DNA from: Sphaerolaimus hirsutus
Lineage: Eukaryota; Nematoda; Chromadorea; Monhysterida; Sphaerolaimidae
Direction of reading: 5' to 3'
DNA: 64,000 bases
NCBI GenBank assembly: GCA_964036195.1
Contig: OZ038454.1
Coordinates: forward strand, 27,018,315 to 27,082,314
How positions within the stretch are numbered: position 1 is the first letter of the stretch; each line of letters opens with the position of its first letter. Positions 1 through 11,179 of the stretch are shown here, piece after piece. Below the pieces are notes generated by a model, which saw only the letters and a program-made list of their open reading frames with translations, was not told the origin of the DNA and made no database searches. Position numbers and translations under genes: made by a program.

Positions 1-1079
1 TCATACTCAGCACACTGTTTACCTAGTTCGGTAACAATTTCTGTATTTTCCGCAAGGGCTTTAGCATCTCTCTGCACCTTTCCCTGATCGTGTAAGTAGA
101 CCACCCCAATATAACAGTAACGCTTTTCCCACATACATTTAACCCACAGTACATTAGAGGTAGTCTCCCAGAAGCCACCCCCCGCTATCACGGCTTGTAT
201 ACTGTCAGCTGTGTATATGGCAAGACCACCTGTCCCCTTTTCGGGACAGGGTGATATATTGAGCGTGTATCCAGGTACCACAGGTAACCCTAAACGTGTT
301 TTTGCTCCAGTTTCGCAAAGTGCAATCACATGCGACCCCATGTTACAGATATTTTTTACCTGCTCATGTTTATTTTTAAGTGTATTTACATTTTGGAAAT
401 ACACCTGTAAATTTTCATTCCCACATGTACCAGATCTACATGCAGGTTGCATCGAGATTGCACCATTGCTTTTTCTATAACTATCTATGCCATGTGAGAT
501 AGGCTTATTCCCAAGTGACTTCCCGAAACCCGGCAAACAACCCCCTGCACCGTATAAGGTAGTACTTGCAAATCTTAGTGATTTCTTTCTTACCATACAT
601 ACTAATGGAAGGGCGATTGCATTTATCATACACCGGCATCGGCAAAGACATTGATCATAGTTGTATATCATAGCGCATTGCAGTAGTTGCGACACACGAA
701 TCAGTTGTAAGTGTTTCACTTTTACCCTAAGCTCGAAATCGTCTATCACGATCACCAGCTTACTAAACACACGCCACACCGCGTACACAATACCGCAATC
801 TGCGTTTTTTCTGAACATCAACCTATTGCAGACACATAGTGATGATAGATGTTCCAGCACAGATAAACCTAACATCACCAATAAGATACAAACCGGTCGC
901 TTAGTTGACATAGGAGCCAGGTTTTCTCTATCGCCTTTTATATGTGCTAGTACACCTAACATCAGAAAAAAAAGGCACCACGTTAACGCGAGAACAAAAA
1001 AATAACATCTTCTCTCCCCGCCACCTTTCGGTCTCCTAAACGTTGCCGCTAAAGCCGAACCCGGTCTTCTGCCTGACAT
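1..1079 (-). CDS. Non-LTR retrotransposon ORF2, N-terminal part with AP-type endonuclease (runs off left edge)
   Basis: The minus strand is open from an ATG at 1079 to the window edge (359 codons). The last ~130 residues fit the endonuclease/exonuclease/phosphatase fold that nicks target DNA in LINE retrotransposition: YFQNVNTLK with the metal-binding Asn near residue 230, ALCETG with the catalytic Glu near residue 256, then GGLAIYT, LWVKC and YIGVVYLH in the usual order. The reverse transcriptase would lie beyond the left edge. The ~220 residues before the endonuclease are not recognised; they contain two hydrophobic stretches and a Cys-rich patch. The ATG is 8 bases after the stop of ORF1, so the two frames look like neighbours on one element transcript. 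The endonuclease assignment is fairly secure; the start and the function of the N-terminal extension are uncertain. Confidence 0.75.
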   Translation of the reverse strand, partial: MSGRRPGSALAATFRRPKGGGERRCYFFVLALTWCLFFLMLGVLAHIKGDRENLAPMSTKRPVCILLVMLGLSVLEHLSSLCVCNRLMFRKNADCGIVYAVWRVFSKLVIVIDDFELRVKVKHLQLIRVSQLLQCAMIYNYDQCLCRCRCMINAIALPLVCMVRKKSLRFASTTLYGAGGCLPGFGKSLGNKPISHGIDSYRKSNGAISMQPACRSGTCGNENLQVYFQNVNTLKNKHEQVKNICNMGSHVIALCETGAKTRLGLPVVPGYTLNISPCPEKGTGGLAIYTADSIQAVIAGGGFWETTSNVLWVKCMWEKRYCYIGVVYLHDQGKVQRDAKALAENTEIVTELGKQCAEY

Positions 1080-1087
1080 CCGGCGCC

Positions 1088-4000
1088 CTAGCGTGCGTTT
1101 TGCCTGGCGCTGCGGCCGCCATAGCCTCCGCGTGCGCTGCCACCTCTGCCGCCGCGAGAACCGCCCGAATACGGTCCCCCGGTGGGAGGAGTGGGTAGCC
1201 AGGCCCAAGTCCCATGCTCGTCGGATCTGTATAAGTATGTTTGAGATACCCAAAATTTCAAATAAAATTTTGTACAGACCTTCCCTAATACCCGGTAAGC
1301 ATATACACCACATACATACACATATTAATGTGGTACACCCCCATATACTTACCCCACAAACCAGTATAAAACCCGAGCTCCCCTCCCCCAGACCACACTC
1401 ACCCTTGTGGCGGCTGGATGAAGGCGCCTCGGTTGAACTTAGGCCCGCCCCTATTAAAAGGCCGGCCGCCCCCTCGAAATCCCCGGTTTCCCCTTCCGGT
1501 GCCAGAGCTGCCTGCGCGGCCGGTGCTGTGTTGGGACCCAGGACTACCGCTACGGCCTCGTTGGCCACCTGAGGAGGTTTCCAGTGTAAATTTCTCTGAG
1601 TATATCTATTCTCCAACACATTTTCAATGTTGCAGTTAATATACCTTGTCTGCCAGCTCCATTTCCCCCGCCAGAATCCTCTGCTCCACCGATGTCGGCC
1701 CGGGCGCGCTTTTCGACCCGTGGCGAGTCCGCCATCTGAAATTATTACCAAATTTAGATACCGGATGCTAGCTACCCTACCTCGGCTCGAATAAGCACAC
1801 CTGTTTGCATTCACCGCGCCCATCTTCTCAAGCGCTAGCACTACATCGCGCGCCAAGAGTCTACCCAGCCAGCTTTCCCCGAACACCGTCAGATGTATCC
1901 CATCGGCTTTGGGGATCGCCGCAAACACTTCAGTAAGCGCAATGTCTTTTTTCGGGGCCATTTTTTGCCAGTTGCGAAGCATGTAGCCAAACGGCTCGCA
2001 CACCCACACGCCACGCACCCTATTGCACACCTTGGCCACACACGCTTCAATGTCCCGCCCCATGCGCAGTAGGAGAGCCTCCGCATACCTATGCCGAGCC
2101 AATCCAGGCTGCGCTGGATACAGCGGCTGGGTCACGCACAGCACAATTGGGATGTGCGGCGAGTCGCACTTATCCAACTCGTGCCGCAGTTCCAAGCACA
2201 AAACGTACACGTTTCGCACAAATATTTCGATCCAGTGCGCACCATCGCCTTTGATTGTTAGATAGACAGTGTCCATGTAATCCAACACCGCCTTAATAAC
2301 AATCACATTGACGCGCGTAAAATCCATCAGAATAAACGCTCCTTTCACCGACGCTAATCTGCACCCCCTATAGATCTCAGCGCAGCTCGACACTTCCACA
2401 GTGTCCAGCCGACGCTCGGCATCCGTATACTGGAAGCTAAGGCGGAGATTTTCGTACAGTGCATGCCGCACGCCACACGCCGTACTGTCTCCGATCAGCC
2501 ACACACGCAGCGGTGCATACTCGACATCCACACCCAGGTGCAGAAAGTCCCTATCACCTGTTCTGTCACGACCAAATTGGTCATCTTTGGCAAAGCGATT
2601 GCAAAACGCTACGCGCAATTGGAGATTCGGACCAAGTCGGGGGAGCCCAGGTGACCTTCCTCCGAATGTCCCTCCCCAAATTATATTGCCATTCGCCAGC
2701 CCTAATTTGAAACCCCCGCATGAAATCAACAATTGTGCGGCGGCCTTTGCCATACACAGAAACAGGTTCGTCCCAGTCAACAGAGCCCCCTTTGCCATCG
2801 ACAATTAGCGCCAACCGCGCCACTTTTAACGCTTCTTCACATCTGTCACTGACGTGATGCGGGCTCAGATCGGCAGTGTTCAGCCGAACCGACCCAAACC
2901 ACTCTCTTAAAGGATTGTCGGGTAAGGCCAAATGATAACGCAATTTTACCTCGTGGTCAACATCCGGCACCGGTTCCGGATCCGCTACCCGGGCCTGACC
3001 CGGGTCTGCCGACACCTCCGCCTTGGCCCGCTTCGCCGAGCCAGATTGCGCCGGTGTCCCCATCGAGGCCGCGTGCGCTGTGTTGTGTAGGGATATGTTA
3101 TTGTTTGGTACAGTTACACAGTTGTACCCATCATACACTATGATCACTGAGCCAAACACCCATTCATAAATTTCCCCTTCTTCCAAAATCAATTTTGATT
3201 GATATTTCAGAAAATGTGAAATTGATTGAACTGTACAATCGAATTTTTTCGCATTTACTTCATTTGAGTCAAAACCCCCAACCCTACCATTTTGAATTTC
3301 GGTCAGGCGCCTTCTGTGTTCCGCCAAATTTGCGCCGACTGTCCACAAGTGGTCCGCTTTGTCCGCAACAAATTCAGCCCCGTACATATCTAGGTCGGCC
3401 TGGCTGATTAGCGCCCCCCTGAAATCTTCAGAGGCGCGCACCTCCTCCCAGGCCAACCCGTACGCGTTCAGGTCCGTGCCCTTCTTGGACTTCGAGATCC
3501 CGTCCCAGTTTGTCTTTGTGTGCCCGTTGCCCAAACACTTGTGGGCACGCGCCGCATTGACAAACGTTTTTGGGTTGCTGTTGCGCAAGTACACCGCCAG
3601 CTTACGGTTGGTCGCAACCGCAGCCGCCAGCACTCTGACCAACGAGCGATACAAGTTGGACGCGCGCATGACAGTCACGTCCGTGGTGCCAGGATCATAC
3701 CAGGTCTCTGGCAGGCTTTCACCACCGCCGTACTTGTCCCAGCATACAGATCTCCAGTCCACCCAAGAGCGCTGCACCGCAACGGCTGCATCCGAGTTCC
3801 ATTCAACAAAACTCGCATTCAGCCTTATCGCGGTTTCTTTCAATTTGGCATCATTTAAGATGTCTTCCTTGTCCCACATTAAAGCGGTTCCAAGCGAACG
3901 CCATTTGTGTCCCGCGTAGAAAAACTCATTCGCCGCAAAAAGCGAGAATGGGTCCTGCGGGTCTTGCGAACTGATCATGAAGACAGCGTTAGTGTCTAGC

Positions 4001-5089
4001 ATGTCCAGCTGCACGCCTTGCATACTCAGCGCCTTGTTAATTTTCAAAATTTCCTCCTTTTGCTCGCGGAGCTCATCCAACATTCTCTTCTGATGCTCCG
4101 CCAGACCTGACATGTTGGTTTCCATAATCAGGGTCTGGCCGACATCAATTTTTGCCGACAGGTACGCCGCGGTGTTCAGGGCCGATAGAGCTGTGGTGAT
4201 GTGCGTCACCACCACATCCACCGGAACCTGCGTGGGCGGGTTCAAGTTTACATTAACAGTCCTGCCAACATCTGCTCCCATATTATTATTAGGGTCTTCT
4301 ACGGACATAGATACCATTTTTGAAACAATTTCTGACCATAATACCCCGCTACCAACCGGGCCGCTTTTGGCTTGGGCTTTGGTTAGCGCGCTTATGCATT
4401 CCTTAATTGTTTCCGCCTTCGCCACCCGCTGCTCTGCCAATTTATTCAAATACGCCACCCTGTCTTCCGGCTTCAAAATTTCAAGCTCTCTGCGCATGCT
4501 GGCCGCTTCTGCACCCCCTATCGTGGGGGACAGAGTTGGCGCCGCCAGATCACGATGCTCCATCATGGTCTGCTCGCGTTTGAGCTGAATTTCAGCTGCC
4601 TGTAACAGATATGCAGATGAAATTTTTTGAAATTTTGAATTTTTTTGTAGCAGCATTTTTGCGAATTGAACACCCTTACTTTTTGCCACTATCCGACATT
4701 CCAAAGTTTTAACTCTCACCACACACCAAACCGCACCCTTAGGTGCCCACTCTCCGGGCATACTTGTTTCCCAAACAAATCCTGCCCCCGGTTTGTCGAC
4801 CCAAGTTTTCGTGGACATACTCAACCCTGAAAACTGCAGCCTGCCTGAGAAACACAGAGAAGTGCTCCCCTTCAGACTTACAGTGTCCCATGTCCCAACG
4901 TACCGTGTCCCTGGTCGGTTTCGTTGTTTTCTTAGCCTTGTAGTCCCGTGGCCCCCTAGTCGCACTGCGAGTGCGTCTGCGGGACACGCCAGCAGTTTCC
5001 GCTGCTGTCGAGCTATCCAGCGGGTCTTGCGAAATGTCTGCGGAATTGTCATCTTGTTCCAACAGCAGTTCACTCCCGTCTGACGCCAT
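1088..5089 (-). CDS. Non-LTR retrotransposon ORF1, apparently spliced: gag-like region, SGNH esterase, RGG tail
   Basis: A gene model with introns explains the frames. Exon 1 starts at ATG 5089 (acidic, then basic RRRTRSATRG) and ends at donor GTACGT (4903) or GTAAGT (4881). Exon 2 starts at 4599 after CTGTTACAG. A probable in-frame intron spans 3287-3078. The next exon holds the esterase and ends at 1815. Two short introns (1814-1736 and 1644-1569) and one of 176 bp (1402-1227, donor GTGAGT) follow; phases match at each of these three joints. The stop is TAG 1090-1088. The esterase signature is VWLIGDST at ~2501-2481 (GDS at 2492-2484) and DGIHLT at ~1904-1887. The C-terminal exons encode an RGG/FRGG-rich nucleic-acid-binding tail. 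Esterase-bearing ORF1 proteins are known in CR1/L2-type LINEs. The frame shifts by +1 between about 2770 and 2600: a short missed intron or an indel. A continuous frame (5661-2581) also covers exons 1-2, and its first part is probably leader. Confidence 0.65.
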
Positions 5090-5880
5090 CTCTGAATAAT
5101 TAAAAAAAGCGTGTTCTCTTTGAACAGTTGACAGTTATGCTCAACAGCCCTCAGAGCCCCCGCTTTAAACTCGTAAACGCACCCAAAAATAATCGCGCGT
5201 TTAACACACTTTATGCCACACGCGCCGCTTTCCCCCGAACCGTCCCTCGTACAGGAAACGCTCCGCGCCGAACTTAACGCACACTTATTTACGTGCAAAT
5301 AACACACCCGATATTCTTTTTTTAATAAACGGGGCGAAATTATACGGTCACGCACTCTAGCAATCATAAATCTATACGCTTGCACAACCACCCACGTACG
5401 CTTTTTATCGCGTAACCAACTTAAACCACTCTCACATAGCATTTTCTCTTCATTACATACGCGTTGATCCCAGGGCGACGGTACGCCACCGCGATTTCCC
5501 CGAACTCTCATTAATTCGAACTTCGGTTTATGCGTATAATTCTCGCCACTTAATTTCGCCCTACGTTCAATATCGATTGCATCTGGCATTATGCCAAATG
5601 TTACGATAGTGAACATCGTAGCAAAAATAAGTGACCGACGCCATGCGCTGACGTCATACATTGGGCCTTGGCACTCTGCCAGGACTCACTAACTAGCGTC
5701 AGTCCTGTCGTACAGAGCGTTTATCGGCCCAAACTTCTTTACAAACTCAGTGAGGGTCGGTGACGGCCCATTCAAGGGCTAGCCAAACCGCACCACACGC
5801 TCCTACAGTTCCGTTTACCTTTTATTTACCTCGCTTCACTCATCTGTATTTCCCTCGTTTTTTTGTCTGTTCGTGATGTT
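5090..5880. other. Probable LINE leader and flank
   Basis: The minus strand stays open up to 5661, but in a different frame from the likely exon 1, and no domain is recognised. This is probably 5' leader of the LINE. The 5' end of the element is not identifiable by eye. Confidence 0.35.
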
Positions 5881-6634
5881 TTATAAGGTGAATTATCACC
5901 AAATTAGCATGCACAAAATTTTTGCAAGATGGTTATACCCACCGATGCATATTCTTTGGGCGGGTGTGTAAAATTATTCAGATTAGTCTCAAATTTGGCA
6001 TGCGTGTACTCCTTTGTTTAGTGAGTACGCATGCCAAATTTTAGCTCCGGGCGGTTACCGGTTTTTATTTTATTCATATTTTAATTTTTTTGATCACTGT
6101 ATTTTTGTATAGTGATCAAAATCCTGCCGGGGCCCTGTCCCCTGCAATGTCGAAATGGCCCCGACCGGGGTCAAACGTCCCCGGTGAGAAAAAATTTTTT
6201 TCAGTAATTTTCAGTAAACAAAGAATTTTTGTCCCCGACTGGGGACGTTCGTCCCCGGCAGGGGACTAAAAATTTGTCCCCTGCCGGGGACAAACGTCTA
6301 CTGAAAAAAACGGAAAAACGGAAAAAATTTGTTTACTGAAAAAAAAATTTCGGGGCCATTTCGACATTGCCGGGGACCGGGCCCCGGCAGGATTTCGATC
6401 ACTATACAAAAATACAGTGATCGAAAAAAATCAAAGTATGAATTAAATGAAAACCGGTGACCGCCCGGAGCTAAAATTTGGCATGCATACTCACTAAACG
6501 AATGAGTACATGCATGCCAAATTTGAGACTAATCGGAATAATTTTACACACCCGCCCAAAGAATATGCATCGGCGGGTGTAACCGTCTTGCAAAAATTTT
6601 GTGCATGCTAATTTGGTGATAATTCACCTTATTA
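5881..6634. repeat. 750-bp foldback element with nested hairpins
   Basis: Two arms of about 370 bp are near-perfect inverted copies. The left arm begins TAAGGTGAATTATCACC and the right arm ends GGTGATAATTCACCTTA. The centre is a G/C-rich palindrome (TCCCCGGCAGGGGAC near 6252, repeated inverted to 6291). Each arm holds smaller palindromes, for example a GATCACT...AGTGATC hairpin near 6090 and a GGCATGC...GCATGCC hairpin near 6000. TTA flanks both ends, which would fit a 3-bp target duplication. No coding capacity. It is a MITE or foldback transposon of unknown superfamily. Confidence 0.75.
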
Positions 6635-7276
6635 ACATGCAAATAACCCATACACGCCAATTATTCACTTTTGACTAAAAATTATTTTTTGCAGGGTCCC
6701 GGTCCCCGGCCGGGACCTGTGTAAATAGCCTTTTTATTGTTATTTTGAAATTTTCCATTTTTTTATTTTATTTTTTTATTAAATTTTTCATTTTATTTTT
6801 ATTTTTTTCTAAGATTTTGCCAACAGTGTTCTTGAGATATCAAATGTAAAACGAAAATTTCGCTATTTGAAAATCTCAACGAGAAATGTTGCAAACAAAT
6901 AGCGAAATTTTAGTTTTTCTTTGATATCTCAAGAACCACTGGAGCTTTTTGGATAATTTTTGGACACGATGTAGATATCAGTTAGTGCCTGTGACGTGTC
7001 AATCTAGGGATGGATATCTACAAGCGTTATTGAGTAATAGAATTTGCGGTGACATGTAAATATTTGTCGCTTCAGCTTCTATTTATCGTTGTGCTGTAAC
7101 TCCGGCTTAATGAGTGGCGCACACAACGCACAATATTTAAGCAATTCAAATCGGGTGATTTTTTGAAATATAGCATAGGACCCTGGGGGTGCTACACAGC
7201 TGTGTAACACACCAGGTGTCATGCAATGGGGGTTCTTTACACGGAGAAATACGGTAATCACTGTGATCTATCAAAG
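6635..7276. other. AT-rich non-coding stretch
   Basis: It holds a short G/C palindrome near 6695-6718 and a T-rich TTTTATTTTT tract (6720-6825) ending TTTTGCCAACA, like the right side of the hAT-type MITE at 26949-27319. No supported gene. Confidence 0.5.
6829..6953. repeat. Inverted repeat, ~40-bp arms
   Basis: TTCTTGAGATATCAAA at the left and TTTGATATCTCAAGAA at the right, followed inward by matching AATTTCGCTATTTG and CAAATAGCGAAATT. Confidence 0.7.
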
Positions 7277-7670
7277 TACCGTATTACCTCGAATTATCCC
7301 CCCCTTGATATAACCCCCCCCTCGAATTAACTCCCTCAAAATGGGCTGGGGAAATAATAAACCCCCCCTCGAAATACCCCCCCTCCCGAATGATGTACAT
7401 CAATTATGCAATGTACATGATGTATTTATTACTACTTATTTGCATCGCAGCTACACTTTTACGTTCATTTGTGTACAGATGTACATCTAAGGCCCCAATA
7501 TAACCTATTTTCTCACATTTATTACCGTTGTCATATAAGAAAAAGCGTATACTTTCCTATGAATTTCACAAAAATTTCTGGCGAAATAATAAACCCCCCC
7601 TCGAATTAAATCCCCTCTAATTTTGCTGGCGAAATAATAAGTCCCCGGGGGGTAATTCGAGGAATCTATA
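7277..7670. mobile_element. TA-flanked MITE, family A, right end degenerate
   Basis: The left end TACCGTATTACCTCGAA with C-homopolymer blocks and the centre GATGTACATCA...TACATGATG match the full copies at 14072, 17526 and 22131. The right end (GGTAATTCGAGGAATC) has lost the final TIR bases. Non-coding. Confidence 0.7.
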
Positions 7671-8173
7671 AAAGTATCTACAATGAAACTCACCTTCTGA
7701 TCACTCTGTGCCACACATGGCTTAGCCTATTTTCACCCACACTCATAGGCGATTGCTCGGTCATAAATGCAGCTATTAAACTTGAATCTGGCATTTCAGG
7801 CCATCGAGGATTCGGGAATGTGTATGGCGGTTGTATGTTTTCGGGATAGGAAAATGCTATGAATCCCGATGGAAATATCTGCAATTGAGGTTGGGGGGGG
7901 GTGTATTTACCTATAGTGATTCGGGTGTCAACTGCTGAAAGTTGATTTTTTGATGCTAAAAGTGTTGGAAAAAAAATTAAGTGTTGCGCCCAGCTATTTT
8001 TTCATGTTTCATTTACTATTTTCCACAAAATCTCCGACCATTCAAAAAAGCCTTCCTTAATTTTTTACCCTTTTTCAAGAATTACATTTTGACAATTTTT
8101 CACAAGTCAGCAAGAGGTCAATAAGTCCACCCAAAATTTAGAGATAAGTTTAAAAGTCAACTCTAATGGCGCT
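7671..8173. other. Non-coding, nothing recognised
   Basis: AT-rich sequence without a supported ORF, RNA gene or repeat copy found elsewhere in the window. Confidence 0.4.
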
Positions 8174-8358
8174 GCACACTAGTTGACTGCCAGCTTTTGG
8201 TAAACTCCTTAATCAGCTTTGAATGCACTTGAGTTCACCAGAATGAGGTGTCTGTCAACTGCAGTTGATGAGGATGAAGAGTAACTCAATCCAGTAAACT
8301 CAAAAGCATTAAAAACCGATTTATGGGTTGACCCAGATCTGGCAGTAAACTAGTGTGC
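8174..8358. mobile_element. Short MITE with CACACTAGTT inverted ends
   Basis: The left end GCACACTAGTTGACTGCC is matched inverted by GGCAGTAAACTAGTGTGC at the right. It is related to the ACTAGTGTG-ended element at 16387-16619. Non-coding. Confidence 0.6.
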
Positions 8359-8664
8359 GCACGCGTATTAAAATCATACCATTAAAAATATAAATCTCCC
8401 GAGGCTGAGGATTTTTCAATTCTGATAATTAAAGACACAAATATCAAAATTTGCACATCAAAATGCATAAAAAAGGTCAAAACGCACAAATGTATAGTTG
8501 AATAAAAAGCCATAATAAGGGAAGAAAAAATCTAAATCTATTTGTTTGTCGTTCCACGGCCGTTCCATCAGATCTGAGTCGTAGGCAGATTCCCCAAAGG
8601 GGTACAAGTGGTTCCACGCTGTGAAATAGGAATTATATGATTGTTTTTATATAATTAAAGTTAC

Positions 8665-8812
8665 TACTGTATTATCTTGAATTAACCCCCCCCCCAAATG
8701 GGCTGGGGCCACGATAAACCCCCCTCGAAATACCCCCCTGGAATGAAGTACATCATGTACGCAATGTACATGATGTATTTATTGCGACCAAAGTGCATCG
8801 CAACTACACATC
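8665..8812. mobile_element. Family A MITE, left half
   Basis: Begins TACTGTATTATCTTGAATTA, with C-rich blocks and the ATGTACATGATGTATTTATT centre. The right half is absent; the sequence changes to GTAAACG-type repeat after about 8812. The 8359-8664 stretch before it holds nothing recognised. Confidence 0.6.
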
Positions 8813-9337
8813 AGAGTTGAGTTAAAAGTACTGAATTTTTTTGAAAGTAAACGTAACTGTAAAGTATTCATTTTATACTCACAGGTGAGTACAGAAAACG
8901 TAAAGTATTTTTAAAATACTTTTACACTGCGTAAAACGTGCGTAAATTACTTTTTTTCAGAGAAAACATAAAAATGAGTATTTTTCCAGGGAAAATGTAA
9001 AAATGGGTATTTTATTCACAGGAAATGTAAAAGTGGATATTTACTCTCACAAAAATAATGTAAAAATCAGTATCTTTTTCGATGTTCACTCTGGAATACA
9101 TCAAAAATGTGTTTTCTCTCCTAAGTAGTTTTTCTTCTATTTTTGTCACTTTCTGTCTGGAAAAATGATATTTTCTGTCCCCGACGTATATTATACGGAA
9201 AAAATACGTTTTCCATACTCGCGTACTTTCAAAAATAAGCGAGTATATGAGTGCCGGTATTTTTCGGGAGGAAATATAAATGTATTTACGCAGTACGCGT
9301 TTACGCGTACGAGTAAACGTCAATACGTTTTAACAAC
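8813..9337. repeat. Degenerate GTAAACGTAA-type repeat block
   Basis: Repeated motifs such as AAACGTAAAGTATTTTTAAA and GAGTATTTTTCCAGGGAAAA resemble the inner parts of the hAT elements at 23557 and 47140. No ends could be assigned. The short ORFs here are low-complexity. Confidence 0.45.
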
Positions 9338-9911
9338 TACCGTATTTCCACGAATAACCCCCCCGGAGGGTTTATTTTTTCAGAGTGAAAATTTTGAGAG
9401 AAAAACGTGAAAAATGCGACAATAACCACCATTTATAAGTTTTTACAGCCTTATAAACACCTTCCCGGTCACGTCCGGCACCCTATTTTTGATCTTACTT
9501 GTGACACCCTATCTCCAGTTCTGGGGCGCGCCAGAAGCTGAAACTTGGGGGAGATATTGGCGCAACCCCCCTCTACTTCGCATGAATTTGGGGGGTCGCG
9601 GCGACCCCTCTCAGGGTGGGTCGCCGCGACCCCCCAGATTCATGCGAAGTAGAGGGGGGTTGCGCCAATATCCCCCCCCCAAGTTTCAGCCTCTGGGGTG
9701 CCCTAGAACTGGGGAAAGGATGTAAGAAGTAAAATCAAAAAATGGATGCTGGACGTGACCGGGAAGGTGTTTATAAGGATGTAGATGGTATAAACGATGT
9801 TCTAACGTAACACAGTAAGTGTTATGCATTTACCGGACCACAAATTCATAGTGCCCATTTTGAGGAGGGGGGGGGTGTTTCGAGGGGGGGCGTTTTCGAG
9901 GAAATACGGTA
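9338..9911. mobile_element. Family B MITE (TA TSD) interrupted by a foldback
   Basis: Ends are TACCGTATTTCC and GGAAATACGGTA. The inner sequence matches the copies at 11673 and 18784. It carries the 330-bp foldback at 9449-9778. Confidence 0.75.
9449..9778. repeat. Foldback element nested in family B MITE
   Basis: The left end CCTTATAAACACCTTCCCGG is matched inverted by CCGGGAAGGTGTTTATAAGG at the right. The arms continue inward almost to the centre near 9612, with a GGTCGCGGCGACC palindrome in the middle. Non-coding. Confidence 0.8.
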
Positions 9912-10142
9912 CGCTACACATAGAGACTAGTTTGTGTAGCGATGCATGTTGATACGTCCTAATACATATATCCTGTTTGAATGCATTTATTACCTGTTTT
10001 GGGTACGAAAATGCCTACGCTTTAGTACAATACTTCTGAAAATTTCTGACGAAATAATAAAAAAAAACCTCGAATTAACCCCCCTCAAATTTTCCTGGCG
10101 AAATAATAACCCCCATGTGGGTATTTCGAGGTACTACAGTAT
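9912..10142. mobile_element. Family A MITE, right half
   Basis: CTACACATAGAGACTAGTTTG through GGTATTTCGAGGTACTAC matches the right half of the copy at 22131-22594. It abuts the end of the family B copy directly. Confidence 0.65.
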
Positions 10143-10265
10143 GTGTATTTCGGTGTCAGTTTTCCGTTTTCAGGCGGTAAAATTTTTACTTTTCCGTTTT
10201 CCGGATGCCAAAATTATTTTATCTTTACGTTCTCCGTTCAAATTTATTTTGACACCCTTTTTGCA
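10143..10265. repeat. TTTTCCG-rich repeat with GTGTCA ends
   Basis: GGTGTCAGTTTTCCG at the left and TTTTGACACCC at the right bracket TTTTCCGTTTTCCGG repeats. This resembles both ends of the hAT element at 24611-26560 joined together. No target duplication seen. Confidence 0.5.
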
Positions 10266-10738
10266 GCGAAATTTACTAGATAGGTAAATACCTACTGTAT
10301 ATACTCTAAATACACAGGGCGTTATTTTTCGCCTGCAAAAATTTGCTTTATTCGAGGGATGCTATTCAAGGGTTTCTTATCAATTTTTGCTGGAAAAAAA
10401 CATTGACTTTGAGGGAGTTTTATAGATATGGGACAAAAATTCTCAAATTCAAAAAATCGGAAATTTGAAAACGTTTTTGTTCATAAATTTTGTTTACTGA
10501 ATTTGCCTAAAGATGATTTTACATTGAAGGCACATTGAAATTTGTCTGGGGTTATTTCGAGGGTAATTAATTCAGAGGAAAATAAGGGATTACAGGAATT
10601 ACAGTATTTCTTCACTGACATTCTTCACTCCTTCTATCAACATTCATCCAATCAATATCATTCAAGTTTTCTGCTGTGATAGACGACCGCTGTTGCCCTG
10701 TAAAATTTAACTAGGTAGATATTGTCGCTGCATACAAC
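10266..10738. other. Non-coding, nothing recognised
   Basis: AT-rich sequence with no supported gene or clear repeat ends. Confidence 0.4.
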
Positions 10739-10979
10739 CAGGGGCCAGTTCCGCAAGTTAAAAGTAGATAGTAAAAATTGGAGAGTAAACTGGCAAGTGG
10801 CAAGTAAAGAGTAGAGTGAAAATTGAAGTGTGAAGTAAAAATTGAAGAGTAAAGTAATAAGTAGAGTAAAAATTGAAAAGTAAAGAAAAAAGCGAAAAAT
10901 GCCAAATGTAGTGTCAACTGTGTATCCTAATCTTATTTTTCGTATCCAAATATTATGTTTTTGTATCCAAATCTTATGT
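10739..10979. mobile_element. hAT-like element left end (CAGGGGCCAGTT), cut by gap
   Basis: CAGGGGCCAGTTCCGCAAG followed by AAGTAGA-type repeats matches the start of the element at 46380. The rest is lost in the N gap. Confidence 0.6.
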
Positions 10980-11179
10980 NNNNNNNNNNNNNNNNNNNNN
11001 NNNNNNNNNNNNNNNNNNNNNNNNNNNNNNNNNNNNNNNNNNNNNNNNNNNNNNNNNNNNNNNNNNNNNNNNNNNNNNNNNNNNNNNNNNNNNNNNNNNN
11101 NNNNNNNNNNNNNNNNNNNNNNNNNNNNNNNNNNNNNNNNNNNNNNNNNNNNNNNNNNNNNNNNNNNNNNNNNNNNNNN
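10980..11179. other. Assembly gap of 200 N
   Basis: A run of exactly 200 N, probably a fixed-length scaffold gap. Open frames called across it are artefacts. Confidence 0.98.

Noticed and set aside
661-1572. Plus-strand ORFs at 661-1005 and 1093-1572
   Set aside because: They lie opposite the LINE endonuclease and the RGG exons, which have clear domain logic on the minus strand.
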